A stretch of 64,000 bases of DNA from Lentzea aerocolonigenes (GCF_000974445.1 NZ_BBOJ01000001.1:372001-436000), one strand, 5' to 3'. Counted from the stretch's first letter, positions 56,322 to 64,000 are shown. Notes: generated from the letters alone by a model not told the origin. A program made the numbers and translations.

Positions 56322-57569
56322 ATGAGCGACTTCCTCTGGGGAGTGTCGACGTCCGCGTTCCAGATCGAGGGCGCGTTCAACGAGGGCGGACGAGGCCCTT
56401 CGGTGTGGGACGAGTTCACTCCGGTACACGAAGGTCATGACGCCAGCGTTGCTTGCGATCATTACCACCGGTGGCGCGAAGACGTTGCGCTCATGACGCA
56501 GCTCGGCGTGAACGCGTACCGGTTCTCGATCGCGTGGCCGCGCATCCAGCCCTCCGGCAAGGGGCCCGTCAACGCCGAGGGCCTCGACTTCTACGACCGC
56601 CTGGTCGACGCGCTGGTCGAGGTCGGCATCGCCCCGGTCGCGACGCTGTACCACTGGGACACGCCGCTGGAGCTCGAAGCCGAGGGCGGCTGGCTCAACC
56701 GGGACATCGCCGACCGGTTCGCCGACTACACGGCGCTGGTCGCGGACCGTCTCGCCGACCGCGTGAAGCTGTGGATCCCCATCAACGAACCCGCCATGGT
56801 GACGTTGCAGGGCTATGCGATCGGTGAACACGCCCCTGGCAAGACGTTGCTCTTCGACGCGTTGCCGACCGCCCACCACCTGAACCTCGCTCACGGCCGT
56901 GCGGTCGAAGTGCTGCGTTCGTTCAACGCACAGGCCGTTGGCACCGCGAACAACCACACGCCGGCCTGGCCCGCTACTCCGAACGACGCAGCAGCCGCCG
57001 AGGCGTACAGCGAAATCCACAACTGGCTGTACGCGGACCCACTTCTGTCGGGCCGATATCCGGACGCAGTCGCCGATCTCCTGCCGGTTGTGGACGGAGA
57101 TCTGCAGGTCATCCACCAGCCGCTCGACTTCTACGGGGTCAACTACTACAACCCGACGCGGCTGAAGTCCCCGTCGGAGGGCAACCCGCTGCCGTTCGAA
57201 CTCGTGGAGATCGACGAGTACCCGCGCACCGGGTTCGGCTGGCCGGTCGTGCCGTCCGGGCTTTCCGAGATGATCACGACGTTGCGTGAGCGGTACCCGA
57301 ACCTGCCGCCCGTGTACGTGACCGAGAGCGGGTGCAGCTTCCCCGACGAGATCGCGGACGCCGACCGGATCTCCTTCCTCGACGGCCACCTCAAGGCCGC
57401 GCTGGAAGCGGGTGTCTCCGGGTACTTCGTGTGGTCGCTGCTCGACAACTTCGAGTGGGAAGCCGGATATTCGCAGCGTTTCGGCCTGGTCCAGGTCGAC
57501 TACGAGACGCAGCGCCGCACGCCGCGCGACTCGTTCCACTGGTACAGAAAGGTGATCAGTGGTGAGTGA
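56322..57569 (+). CDS. Glycoside hydrolase family 1 beta-glucosidase
   Basis: 415 residues, a slightly short GH1. The N-terminal signature is FLWGVSTSAFQIEGAFNEGGRGPSVWD. The acid/base glutamate is in IPINEPAMVT and the nucleophile glutamate in YVTESGCSFPDE. TLYHWDTPLELE and the C-terminal WSLLDNFEWEAGYSQRFGLVQVDY are also present. No signal peptide, so it acts on imported glycosides in the cytoplasm. The ATG at 56322 follows TTGGAGG. It overlaps the MFS gene by about 8 bp, so import and hydrolysis appear coupled. A beta-glucoside or related disaccharide is a reasonable guess. Confidence 0.94.
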   Translation: MSDFLWGVSTSAFQIEGAFNEGGRGPSVWDEFTPVHEGHDASVACDHYHRWREDVALMTQLGVNAYRFSIAWPRIQPSGKGPVNAEGLDFYDRLVDALVEVGIAPVATLYHWDTPLELEAEGGWLNRDIADRFADYTALVADRLADRVKLWIPINEPAMVTLQGYAIGEHAPGKTLLFDALPTAHHLNLAHGRAVEVLRSFNAQAVGTANNHTPAWPATPNDAAAAEAYSEIHNWLYADPLLSGRYPDAVADLLPVVDGDLQVIHQPLDFYGVNYYNPTRLKSPSEGNPLPFELVEIDEYPRTGFGWPVVPSGLSEMITTLRERYPNLPPVYVTESGCSFPDEIADADRISFLDGHLKAALEAGVSGYFVWSLLDNFEWEAGYSQRFGLVQVDYETQRRTPRDSFHWYRKVISGE

Positions 57570-58770
57570 GGCACTCGCGGAGCCGGTCGTCCCGGTTCGC
57601 CGGAGCTGGATGGCCTTGCTGTTCGTCGCGAACCTCGGTCTGTGGCTCGCGGTCTACGCGCCGATCCAGATCCTGTTGCCGCGTCAGGCCGAACTGCTGG
57701 ACAAGGCGAACAAGACGTTCGTGTTCGGCGTCGTCACCGGTGTCGGCGCGTTCGTGGCGATGGTGGGCGTGCCGCTCATCGGGTTCCTGTCCGACCGCAC
57801 GACCTCGCGCTTCGGCCGCCGGCATCCGTGGACGCTGATCGGGTCGATCGTCGCGGTGGCCGGCCTCGCTGTTCTCGCCGGCGCGCACTCGGTCCTGGTC
57901 ATGACGATCGGCTGGTGCCTGGTGCAGGCGGGAGTCAGCAGCATGCTCGCCGCGCTGACCGCCGCCGTGCCGGATCGGGTGCCCGTCGCGCAACGGGCCA
58001 AGGTCGGTGGGCAGTTCGGCATCAGCCAGATGCTCGGCACCGTGCTGGGCGCGGTCGTCGTCACGGAGCTGGTCACCGACCTGGAGGCCGGCTACCTGGC
58101 CTGCGCGGCGATCGTGCTGGCCGGAGCGTTGTTCTTCGTGCTGAGGACGCCGGACACGCAGTTGGCCGTGAAGCCGGTGCGGCCGACGTTCTGGATCTCA
58201 CCCCGTGAGCACCCCGACTTCGCGTGGGCGTGGCTCGGGCACTTCATGCTCAACGTCGGCAACGCGTTCGGCACGCTGTACCTGTACTTCTTCCTGAGCG
58301 ACGCGGTGCACCACCCGTCTCCCGACCAGGGCTTGCTGCAGTTGATGGTCCTGTACGGGGTGGCGCTCACCGCAGGAGCGGTGCTGTTCGGCGCACGAAG
58401 TGATCGTTCTGGCCGTCGGAAGCCGTATGTGTACGGCGCGTCAGCGGTCATGGCGTTGGCGGCGCTGTTGTTGGTGGTGTCGCCGACGTGGCCGGTCGCG
58501 CTCGTCGCCTCCCCGTTGCTCGGCGTCGGCTTCGGCACGTACCTGGCCGTCGCGATCGCGCTGCTCACCCAGGTGTTGCCCGCCGCGGCCGATCGGGCCA
58601 AGGATCTGGGCGTGATCAACGTGGCCAACGCGTTGCCGCAGGTCATCGCCCCCTTGCTGACCACGGTGATCCTCGCGAACCTTGGTGGTTACCGCGGCCT
58701 GTTCGCGGCATCGGCACTGGCGACCGTGCTGGCGGCGGTGTTGATGAGTCGAGTGCGATCGGTGGTCTGA
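57562..58770 (+). CDS. MFS transporter
   Basis: 402 residues with 12 predicted helices. The loop 2-3 motif is GFLSDRTTSRFGRRHPW, and its second-half equivalent is GARSDRSGRRKPYVYG. Both resemble the GPH/sugar-cation symporter-like MFS branch and bacterial disaccharide porters. The two tandem GTG codons at 57559 and 57562 lie inside the end of the GH1 gene. The stop shares a base with the SDR start (TGATG). Uptake of the glycoside cleaved by the upstream beta-glucosidase is inferred from the arrangement. Confidence 0.92.
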   Translation: MSEALAEPVVPVRRSWMALLFVANLGLWLAVYAPIQILLPRQAELLDKANKTFVFGVVTGVGAFVAMVGVPLIGFLSDRTTSRFGRRHPWTLIGSIVAVAGLAVLAGAHSVLVMTIGWCLVQAGVSSMLAALTAAVPDRVPVAQRAKVGGQFGISQMLGTVLGAVVVTELVTDLEAGYLACAAIVLAGALFFVLRTPDTQLAVKPVRPTFWISPREHPDFAWAWLGHFMLNVGNAFGTLYLYFFLSDAVHHPSPDQGLLQLMVLYGVALTAGAVLFGARSDRSGRRKPYVYGASAVMALAALLLVVSPTWPVALVASPLLGVGFGTYLAVAIALLTQVLPAAADRAKDLGVINVANALPQVIAPLLTTVILANLGGYRGLFAASALATVLAAVLMSRVRSVV

Positions 58771-59549
58771 TGCAGCTGTCGGGCAAGAGGGTTCTGGTCA
58801 CGGGAGCGTCCCAAGGGATCGGCGCGGAGGCCGCGTTCAGGTTCGCGGCCCACGGCGCGCACGTCCACCTTGTGGCCCGCAGCGCCGAACTGCTCGATCT
58901 ACAGGTCAAACGGATCATCGAGTTCGGTGGCTCGGCGTCCGCGCACACGGCAGATCTCGCGGACGCCGCGCAGATCAGCGCGCTCGCCGAGGAGGTTCCG
59001 GCACCTGACGTGCTGGTCAACAACGCGGGCGTCGGCCGCTGGCTGTTCCTCGACGACACCTCAGCCGACGAGCTGCAGACGATGACCGCCGTGCCGTACC
59101 TGGCCGCGTTGCTCCTGACCAGGGAGTACTTGGGCGTGATGCGTGCACGCGGCTCCGGCTGGATCGTCAACGTGAACTCGCCGGTGTCGCGGCTGCCGAT
59201 TCCCGGCTGCGTGGGCTACCAGTCGTCGCGGTGGGCTCTCCGGGGCCTGACCGCTTCTTTGCGGCTTGATCTGCGGGGCACCGGGGTCGGCATCAGCGAA
59301 GTGATTCCGGGCAAGGTGTCCAGCGAGTACTTCACCAACAACCCCGGTGCCGAGGAGCGGATCCCGGCGATCGCTCGGCTGATCCCCACCGTGACGCCGG
59401 AGCGGTGCGCGAAGGCGATCGTCGACGCCGTGGAGAAGGAACGCGCTGAGCACCTGTTCCCTTGGCAGCTCAAGGCGTTCGAGATCTCCGGCCGGCTGTT
59501 TCCCGGCCTCACCTCGTACCTGACCTGGAAGACGGGCACACACCGCTGA
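58770..59549 (+). CDS. SDR family oxidoreductase with Lys-to-Arg active-site change
   Basis: 259 residues. The cofactor motif is VLVTGASQGIGAEAAFRF, with LVNNAGVGRW. The catalytic serine candidate is in VNVNSPVSRLPIP and tyrosine in GYQSSRWALRG. The YxxxK lysine is arginine here (YQSSR), which is unusual for an active dehydrogenase. The ATG at 58770 shares one base with the MFS stop. It is the last gene of the TetR-flanked operon, before repeat copy C. Substrate unknown; a catalytically weakened or repurposed SDR is possible. Confidence 0.9.
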   Translation: MQLSGKRVLVTGASQGIGAEAAFRFAAHGAHVHLVARSAELLDLQVKRIIEFGGSASAHTADLADAAQISALAEEVPAPDVLVNNAGVGRWLFLDDTSADELQTMTAVPYLAALLLTREYLGVMRARGSGWIVNVNSPVSRLPIPGCVGYQSSRWALRGLTASLRLDLRGTGVGISEVIPGKVSSEYFTNNPGAEERIPAIARLIPTVTPERCAKAIVDAVEKERAEHLFPWQLKAFEISGRLFPGLTSYLTWKTGTHR

Positions 59550-59553
59550 CGAA

Positions 59554-59637
59554 GTGCACGCGGGGAGCTTCCGTTCGCTCTGACCGCACGCAGGGGGCCC
59601 CGCGTACCCCAGAAGGAAACGCGGGGCCCCCGCGTGA
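59554..59637. repeat. GC-rich modular palindrome repeat, copy C
   Basis: It begins 5 bp after the SDR stop. It contains CACGCGGGGAG, CTTCCGTTCGCTC, a second element ACGCAGGGGGCCCCGCGT, and a perfect core ACGCGGGGCCCCCGCGT at 59619-59635. The left half is nearly the same as that of copy A (TTCCGTTCGCTC). Confidence 0.75.
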
Positions 59638-59654
59638 CTTCCGCAATGTGGAAA

Positions 59655-59693
59655 CGGCCCCTTGCCTGCGCGGGAGGGGCAGACAAGGGGCCG
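59655..59693. terminator. Hairpin following repeat C
   Basis: CGGCCCCTTG (59655-59664) pairs with CAAGGGGCCG (59684-59693), with an inner CTGC/GCAG helix. It lies in the 340-bp gap between the SDR gene and the minus-strand small gene, both ending here. The rest of the gap (59694-59889) shows nothing recognisable. Confidence 0.55.
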
Positions 59694-59889
59694 ACGTGGT
59701 GACCGCGGGCCGACAACGGTCGGGGAGGGAAGGTGCACGTCACCGGCCCGCGGGAATCTGTGGAGTTGTGAAGCTGACCGGGGTCCGCGATGTCGCGGTC
59801 GGGGGTTCGCGCATCGCGGACCACCGGTCAGTAGGCGGTTTGCAGACCTGGTCGTGTCGGGGGGACGCCAGGTCAGACGCAAACGCCCG

Positions 59890-60249
59890 TTAGTGGGCTC
59901 GAGCCACCGCGCGGCGGGTCCGGGTGACAGGAGGAGTCACCGGGGCCTCGCGCAGGTGGCGAGCCGGGCGCGGGGCGAGTCCGCCCGCAACCAGGTGTTC
60001 GTACGCGGCGCGCCACACCGAGCAAGGTGACTTCTGCTGGCGCCAACGGCCGGAGCACTCAGGGCAGTTGCCCTTCTCGTCCGGCTCGTGCGCTGCCAGC
60101 AGAGCACGCCATCCCTCGGTCAGCCGAGGGAGCTCGGATCGAGCCACCGACAGGAGGGACGGGGCGTCCGCGCGGCTCGCCAGCTCCGTGAGCAGGTCGA
60201 GGCGTTCCCACACAGCGTTGCGAAGAACCTGTCCGAGGATCGCGTCCAT
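59890..60249 (-). CDS. Small protein with CPEC zinc-knuckle-like motif, unknown function
   Basis: 119 residues. The middle reads HEPDEKGNCPECSGRWRQQ followed by SPCSVWRAAYEHL. The H...CxxC...C spacing resembles the short Cys-containing actinobacterial proteins of the HxPxxxGxCxxC...PC type and could bind zinc. The first half is helical (AVWERLDLLTELASRA). The ATG at 60249 is 13 bp after the stop of the other small gene, so they form an operon. Divergent from the XRE regulator. Function unknown. Confidence 0.7.
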   Translation of the reverse strand: MDAILGQVLRNAVWERLDLLTELASRADAPSLLSVARSELPRLTEGWRALLAAHEPDEKGNCPECSGRWRQQKSPCSVWRAAYEHLVAGGLAPRPARHLREAPVTPPVTRTRRAVARAH

Positions 60250-60262
60250 CGAAACGTCACCG

Positions 60263-60526
60263 TCACCTTTCCGCCTGGTCGGCGGCTTCGCGTAGCGCAG
60301 CCCTGAGCTGTACGAGCTGGTCGTGGGACAAGACTGCCGTCTCCCCGGGAGGTCCGACCAGAACCACTTGGCCCTGAACGACCTTCACGGTGAGCTGGCG
60401 GTCCCGGTCGACCACGTCGCCGCAGCTGATCTGCCACGTCCGACGCTGCCCGGTCGTGCCGCGCCATGTGGATTCGGTGTCACCCGTCTCCACAATGGAG
60501 GTGGAACTCGGGGAGGAGCTGTCCAC
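60263..60526 (-). CDS. Small protein of unknown function next to an XRE regulator
   Basis: 87 residues. The N-terminus is Ser/Thr-rich and polar, then a series of likely beta strands (TWQISCGD, QLTVKVVQGQVVLVGPPG) ends in a helix (SHDQLVQLRAALREAADQ). The strand-strand-helix end loosely recalls DUF397-type partners of actinobacterial XRE regulators, but the match is too weak for an assignment. It is transcribed divergently from the XRE-TPR gene and ahead of the CPEC protein gene. Start at 60526 assumed. Confidence 0.62.
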   Translation of the reverse strand: MDSSSPSSTSIVETGDTESTWRGTTGQRRTWQISCGDVVDRDRQLTVKVVQGQVVLVGPPGETAVLSHDQLVQLRAALREAADQAER

Positions 60527-60645
60527 TATCGGTCGTTCCTCTCCGTGCTCACTCGCTTACCGGAATCTAGATTGCGATGATTCATGCCGGAACGGGACGT
60601 CACAGCGCTGACCGGTGGAAGTCTTACGGTGAGCGGTAAGCGGTG

Positions 60646-60673
60646 TTCGGCAGGGCCGATCAGCCCTGCCGAA
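60646..60673. promoter_or_regulatory. 11-bp inverted repeat in a divergent promoter region
   Basis: TTCGGCAGGGC (60646-60656) and GCCCTGCCGAA (60663-60673), with a 6-nt centre, lie 71 bp before the XRE-TPR start and in the 217-bp gap with the divergent small genes. It could be the operator of the regulator or an attenuator hairpin. Confidence 0.5.
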
Positions 60674-60743
60674 GAGGACTTCTCGGGCTCGGGGACCTGC
60701 CCCTAGTCTGCCGATGACGCCCAACGGACTGTGAGGGTGCGCG

Positions 60744-62126
60744 ATGAACACCATGAGTTCCCAGGGCTCTCCGATCCCACCTGAGGTGTGGGACCACCAG
60801 GAGATGCGGGACGCACTGGCCCGACGAGAGATCAGCTCGGTCTACCGGCTGCTCCGACGGCACGGCGTGTCCCAGCGCCAGATCGCGGCGCTCACGGGCC
60901 AATCACAGTCCGAGGTCTCGGAGATCCTCAAGGGACGCCGGGTGATGGCTTATGACGTCCTGACCAGGATCGCCGTCGGCTTGGGTGTCCCACGTGGATA
61001 CATGGGTCTCGCCTATGACGAGACAACGGCAGTGAGGGTGGCCGCGACCGCGGACTCACCCCATCCTGAGGAGGACGAGTCGGTGAAGCGTCGGAAGTTC
61101 CTCGCGCACGCCGCCGCCGTGACAGTCGGCGCGGCCGTGTTCGGAGCGGACTCCGGGTCGTGGGTTTCTCACCCCACACAGACTCCGGCTCCGGGACGCA
61201 TCGGCATGACCGATGTGCGCCAGGTCGAAGCGGCGACGCGGGCTCTGCGCGCCCTCGACTACCAGTACGGCGGCGGTTCCTGCCGCGACGCCGTCGTCGC
61301 CCAGCTGTCCTGGGGACAGCAGATGCTCGGTGCGAGCTCCACGGACATCGTTCGCCAGCGCCTCTACGTCGCGCTGGCCGACCTGCACAACCTCGCCGGC
61401 TGGACGTCGTTCGACACCGGCCTGATGGACTCGGCCCGCAACCACTTCGGTCAGGCGCTCGACCTCGCCAAACAGGGCGAGAACGAGGCGCTGATGGCGA
61501 ACATCCTGTACCGCATGGGCCGCGTGTACTTGCACCAGAACGCTCCGGACGACGCGCTGAAGGTGTTCCAGCTGGGTCAGCTGGCGGCGCAGAACTCCGG
61601 TTCCGAACTGGCCGTCGGCATCCTGTGCGCGAACGAGGCCTGGGCCTACGCGAAGATGGGCTCCGACGAGCAGGCGCTCAAGCTGCTCGGTTGCGCGCGC
61701 GACGAGTTCTCCCGCGCGAACGTCGCCGAAGCCCCCGCATGGGCCAAGTTCTTCAACGAGATCGACCTCTCGTCCATGATCGGCACGGTGCACACGGAGC
61801 TGGCACAGACTGTGGATGCCAAGTACACGCGGACCGCCATCCCGGCACTGTCCAAGGCGATCAACAACTTCGGTGACGAGTACGCCCGCAGCCGCTCGTT
61901 CAACCTGACCTCGATGGCGATCAACCACCTGCTCGAGGGCGACATCGACCACGGCGCCAAGATCGGCCGCCAGGCCGTGGACCTGTCGGAAAGCCTCAAG
62001 TCCGTCCGCACGAAGCAGCGCATGGAGCCGCTTCGCCAGGAGGCCGAGAAGCGTCGCAACAACCCCGAGGCCCGCGAGCTCGCGGACCGCGTCGCCCGCT
62101 TCACCGGTGCCGAGTCGGCCGCCTGA
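60744..62126 (+). CDS. XRE family regulator with C-terminal TPR-like repeats
   Basis: 460 residues. A Cro/C1 helix-turn-helix lies at about 38-85 (HGVSQRQIAALTGQSQSEVSEIL, GRRVMAYDVLTRIAVGLGVPRGY). A linker holds RRKFLAHAAAVTVGAAVFG (about residues 115-133), which looks like a twin-arginine or membrane segment inside an otherwise soluble protein. The rest is helical TPR-type (DLHNLAGWTSFDTGLMDSARNHFGQAL, ILYRMGRVYLHQNAPDDALKVF). The architecture is common in Streptomyces and relatives, including NsdA-like developmental or antibiotic repressors. The ATG at 60744 follows GAGGG. Target genes are unknown; the divergent small genes are candidates. Confidence 0.88.
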   Translation: MNTMSSQGSPIPPEVWDHQEMRDALARREISSVYRLLRRHGVSQRQIAALTGQSQSEVSEILKGRRVMAYDVLTRIAVGLGVPRGYMGLAYDETTAVRVAATADSPHPEEDESVKRRKFLAHAAAVTVGAAVFGADSGSWVSHPTQTPAPGRIGMTDVRQVEAATRALRALDYQYGGGSCRDAVVAQLSWGQQMLGASSTDIVRQRLYVALADLHNLAGWTSFDTGLMDSARNHFGQALDLAKQGENEALMANILYRMGRVYLHQNAPDDALKVFQLGQLAAQNSGSELAVGILCANEAWAYAKMGSDEQALKLLGCARDEFSRANVAEAPAWAKFFNEIDLSSMIGTVHTELAQTVDAKYTRTAIPALSKAINNFGDEYARSRSFNLTSMAINHLLEGDIDHGAKIGRQAVDLSESLKSVRTKQRMEPLRQEAEKRRNNPEARELADRVARFTGAESAA

Positions 62127-62225
62127 GCCGAATCTCGTTTGGGACCCATAGCATCACTTTCGGATGGTGTGGGACACGAACCGGTAACGCCAGGACCTCC
62201 GCACACGAATGCAGCATCGACGGGC

Positions 62226-62561
62226 GTGAAATCCACGCCTAAGGTGCGGCAGGTCGGGGCGAAGGACGAGGTGCGGCGCGTGAGCCTTACTCGGAGGTGG
62301 CGTTCCAAGAGAGCGCTGCGGTCCGCGCAGTTGCTCGACGAGGTGGTGGACACCCAGTTGCCGCTGCTGGCGGCGTTCGACGAGGAGCGACGGCGCCGAT
62401 CCGCCGACTACCTCGCGGAGCTCGTGGCGCTCGCGCAGGACTACCGCTACTACGCCAACGGCTGGATCGACAGCCGTGAGCTGGATCGCCGCGGTCAGCG
62501 GACGATGAACCGGCTGGCGCGCATGCGTGAGGAATCTTCGGCTCGACTGATCACCGATTAG
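62226..62561 (+). CDS. Small basic helical protein, unknown function
   Basis: About 111 residues from GTG 62226, or 93 from GTG 62280 (MSLTRRWRSKRALRS), which has GAGG 8 nt upstream and may be the better start. The body is helical and charged: LLDEVVDTQLPLLAAFDEERRRRSADYLAELVALAQDYRYYANG, broken here only by description, then a Arg-rich end. It follows the XRE-TPR gene by about 100 bp and could be co-transcribed. No family recognised. Confidence 0.6.
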   Translation: MKSTPKVRQVGAKDEVRRVSLTRRWRSKRALRSAQLLDEVVDTQLPLLAAFDEERRRRSADYLAELVALAQDYRYYANGWIDSRELDRRGQRTMNRLARMREESSARLITD

Positions 62562-62615
62562 TCCGTTCGTGCGCAGCTCGCCGCGCTGATCGGACCACTC
62601 ACCGAGTGCGCGGAT

Positions 62616-62629
62616 GTTTCACGTTGAAC
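62616..62629. promoter_or_regulatory. Degenerate parS-like sequence
   Basis: GTTTCACGTTGAAC, flanked by T and A, differs from the perfect parS at two positions. It is about 40 kb from oriC on the dnaN side, just after the SDR gene end. Weak ParB binding is possible. Confidence 0.4.
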
Positions 62630-62631
62630 AA

Positions 62632-63342
62632 TCACCACGGCACGGGTCCGCTGTGGTCGAACAGGCCCCCGGTCGGCCCGTCGTCGGGCAGGGTGGCCAG
62701 CTCGATCGCGATCCTGGCTCCCTCCGCGGGTGTGTCCCTCCCCTGGAAGCCGTTGAGGTCGGTCGCCACGTAGCCGGGACAGGCCGCGTTGATCTTGATG
62801 TTCGTGAGTTCCTTGGCGTACTGGACGGTGAGCGCGTTCAGGAACGTCTTCGCCGGTGTGTAGGTCCCGTTGACCTCGCCGAACTCCACTCCCGGCGTGG
62901 TCTGCAGCGTCAGTGACGCGAGGTGGCTCGACTGGTTCACGATCCGCGGTCGTGCGGACCTGGCCAGCAGCGGCAGCATCGCGTTGGTGACCCTGAGGAC
63001 GCCGATCACGTTGGTCTCCAGCACGTCCCGCAGGCTTTCCGCCGTCGCAACGGACGGGGCCGCCGGCCAGACCCCGGCGATCGCCGCGTTGTTGACCAGC
63101 ACGTCGAGGCGTCCGAACCGCTCCTCGAACAGCGCTGCTGCCGCCTTGACACTCTCGTCGTCGGTCACGTCCAACGCCACCGCGAACGCGTCGACGCCGT
63201 TCGCCCGCAGCTTCTCGGCGGCTTCCTCACCCTTCTGCACGTCCCTCGCACCGACTCCGACCGTCATCCCGAGCCCGGCCGCGATCTCGTACCCGATTCC
63301 CTTGTTCGCGCCGGTGACCAGCGCAATCGTCTGTTCGCTCAT
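62632..63342 (-). CDS. SDR family NAD(P)-dependent oxidoreductase (carbonyl reductase-like)
   Basis: 236 residues. The cofactor motif is LVTGANKGIGYEIAAGLG, with VLVNNAAIAG. The catalytic triad candidates are Ser in IVNQSSHLAS and Tyr/Lys in YTPAKTFLNAL. C-terminal INAACPGYVATDLNG is typical of the plant/bacterial carbonyl-reductase-like (retinol dehydrogenase-like) branch. The ATG at 63342 (MSEQTIALVTG) is used; ATG 63351 would add three residues. It is divergent from the LysR gene, which probably regulates it. Substrate unknown. Confidence 0.92.
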   Translation of the reverse strand: MSEQTIALVTGANKGIGYEIAAGLGMTVGVGARDVQKGEEAAEKLRANGVDAFAVALDVTDDESVKAAAALFEERFGRLDVLVNNAAIAGVWPAAPSVATAESLRDVLETNVIGVLRVTNAMLPLLARSARPRIVNQSSHLASLTLQTTPGVEFGEVNGTYTPAKTFLNALTVQYAKELTNIKINAACPGYVATDLNGFQGRDTPAEGARIAIELATLPDDGPTGGLFDHSGPVPW

Positions 63343-63399
63343 GCATTTCATCGTGGTCGGCGGTGGTCTGAGAACCAACATCGCTTCGGTCTGGCAGCG

Positions 63400-63414
63400 A
63401 TACCCGGCCGGTAT
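63400..63414. promoter_or_regulatory. LysR-type T-N11-A box
   Basis: ATACC-CGGCC-GGTAT (63400-63414) is an inverted repeat that contains T-N11-A, the standard LysR-type operator, in the gap between the SDR and LysR genes. It overlaps one candidate LysR start, which favours the GTG at 63428. Confidence 0.6.
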
Positions 63415-64000
63415 GGATACTGATGGCGTGGAAACGCGCGAGCTGCGGTACTTCGTGGCGGTCGCCGAGGAGCTGCACTTCGGCCGGGCTGCCGACCGCC
63501 TCGGCATCGCCCAGCCGCCGTTGTCGCGCACGATCGCCCAGCTCGAACACCGGCTCGGCGTCGCGTTGCTGACCCGCACCAGCCGCAAGGTCACGCTCAC
63601 CGAGGCGGGCGCGGTGCTGCTGGCCGAGGGAAGGGCGATCCTGGGCGCGGTCACCGCGGCGGAGAGGCACACCCGCACCGTGGATCGGCCTTCGCTGGTG
63701 CTGGCCGCCAAAGCAGGCGGTTCCAGCGAACTGCTGGCGAAGCTGCTCGACGCCTACGCCGCTGAACCGGGTGCGGTCGCCGTCGACCTGATGCTGGTCC
63801 AGGCCCACGCCGCGCAACCGCTGCTCGACGGCCGTGCGGACGTGGCGATCCTGCACGAACCGTTCGACTCGACCGCTGGTCTCGACGTCGAGCCGCTGCG
63901 CGCCGAGAACCAGTTCGCGATCATGCCGAAGTCGCATTCCCTGGCCGGTGCGGCCCAGCTGCGGATGGCTGACGTGATCGATCTGCCGGAGCTGGCGCGT
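63413..64000 (+). CDS. LysR family transcriptional regulator (partial, runs off the window)
   Basis: At least 190 residues are visible. The helix-turn-helix is ELRYFVAVAEELHFGRAADRL then AQPPLSRTIAQLEHRLG, with the usual LTRTSRKVTLTEAG end. The effector domain begins at about residue 95 (VLAAKAGGSSELLAKLLDAY) and is cut at the window end. The start is ATG 63413 or GTG 63428 (METRELRYF, the commonest LysR opening). It is divergent from the SDR gene and probably controls it and itself. Confidence 0.9.
   Translation, partial: MDTDGVETRELRYFVAVAEELHFGRAADRLGIAQPPLSRTIAQLEHRLGVALLTRTSRKVTLTEAGAVLLAEGRAILGAVTAAERHTRTVDRPSLVLAAKAGGSSELLAKLLDAYAAEPGAVAVDLMLVQAHAAQPLLDGRADVAILHEPFDSTAGLDVEPLRAENQFAIMPKSHSLAGAAQLRMADVIDLPELAR

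Overview
The window is a 64 kb, high-GC stretch of an actinobacterial chromosome centred on the replication origin. Gene content and order (mutT4, DUF6049, murJ, sigM, trxBA, cwlM, parB, parA, rsmG, jag, yidC, yidD, rnpA, rpmH, dnaA, dnaN, gnd, recF, dciA, gyrB, gyrA, then crgA, pabA, pknB, pknA, pbpA, rodA, pstP, fhaB, fhaA) match the conserved origin region of Mycobacterium and Streptomyces. The dnaN-gnd-recF order, the class E sortase, the DLW-39 protein and the regulator types point to a mycelial actinomycete, most likely Pseudonocardiaceae (Lentzea, Saccharothrix or a relative). That family placement is inference from content. No rRNA operon, transposase, prophage or CRISPR array was seen.

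Layout. 1-10.4 kb (+): a NUDIX hydrolase, a DUF6049 membrane protein, the lipid II flippase MurJ, a membrane pseudokinase with an extracellular discoidin-like domain, an ECF sigma factor with its anti-sigma factor, thioredoxin reductase and thioredoxin behind a good sigma-R/sigma-H-type promoter, and a CwlM-like amidase. 10.4-13.9 kb: a GNAT protein, a PLP aminotransferase, a D-Ala-D-Ala ligase homologue and a small secreted protein. 14-19.7 kb (-): the parB-parA-rsmG operon, a gene-free stretch with parS sites, then jag-yidC-yidD-rnpA-rpmH. 20-31 kb (+): dnaA, the oriC intergenic region, dnaN, gnd, recF, dciA, gyrB, gyrA and a DUF3566 gene. 32-40.6 kb: tRNA-Ile and tRNA-Ala around a DLW-39 gene with a pair of REP-like hairpins, small membrane and lipoprotein genes, a cyclophilin, a rhomboid protease, a PH-domain protein, crgA, a class E sortase, an FprA-type reductase under a predicted iron box, and pabA. 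40.7-50.3 kb (-): the Ser/Thr kinase, phosphatase and cell-wall cluster, followed by tRNA-Leu. 50.5-64 kb is accessory: an MDR oxidoreductase, an unknown protein, an NAD(P)-binding protein, a divergent lactone oxidase / PLP aldolase pair, TetR, a GH1-MFS-SDR operon, two small unknown genes divergent from an XRE-TPR regulator, and an SDR divergent from a LysR regulator that runs off the window.

Working together, the core encodes replication initiation (dnaA, dnaN, dciA, gyrase), origin segregation (ParAB with parS), membrane insertion (YidC) and growth-pole and septal wall synthesis under PknA/PknB-PstP control, with MurJ, the pseudokinase, FhaA, CwlM and CrgA as known or probable partners in that network.

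The least expected signals are non-coding: a four-copy family of modular GC-rich palindromes, one copy lying in oriC; a cluster of DnaA boxes inside the dciA coding sequence, which also carries a TTA codon; a second DnaA-box cluster 14 kb away beside crgA; a set of GACCGGT repeats with SARP-like spacing; and an iron box between fprA and pabA.
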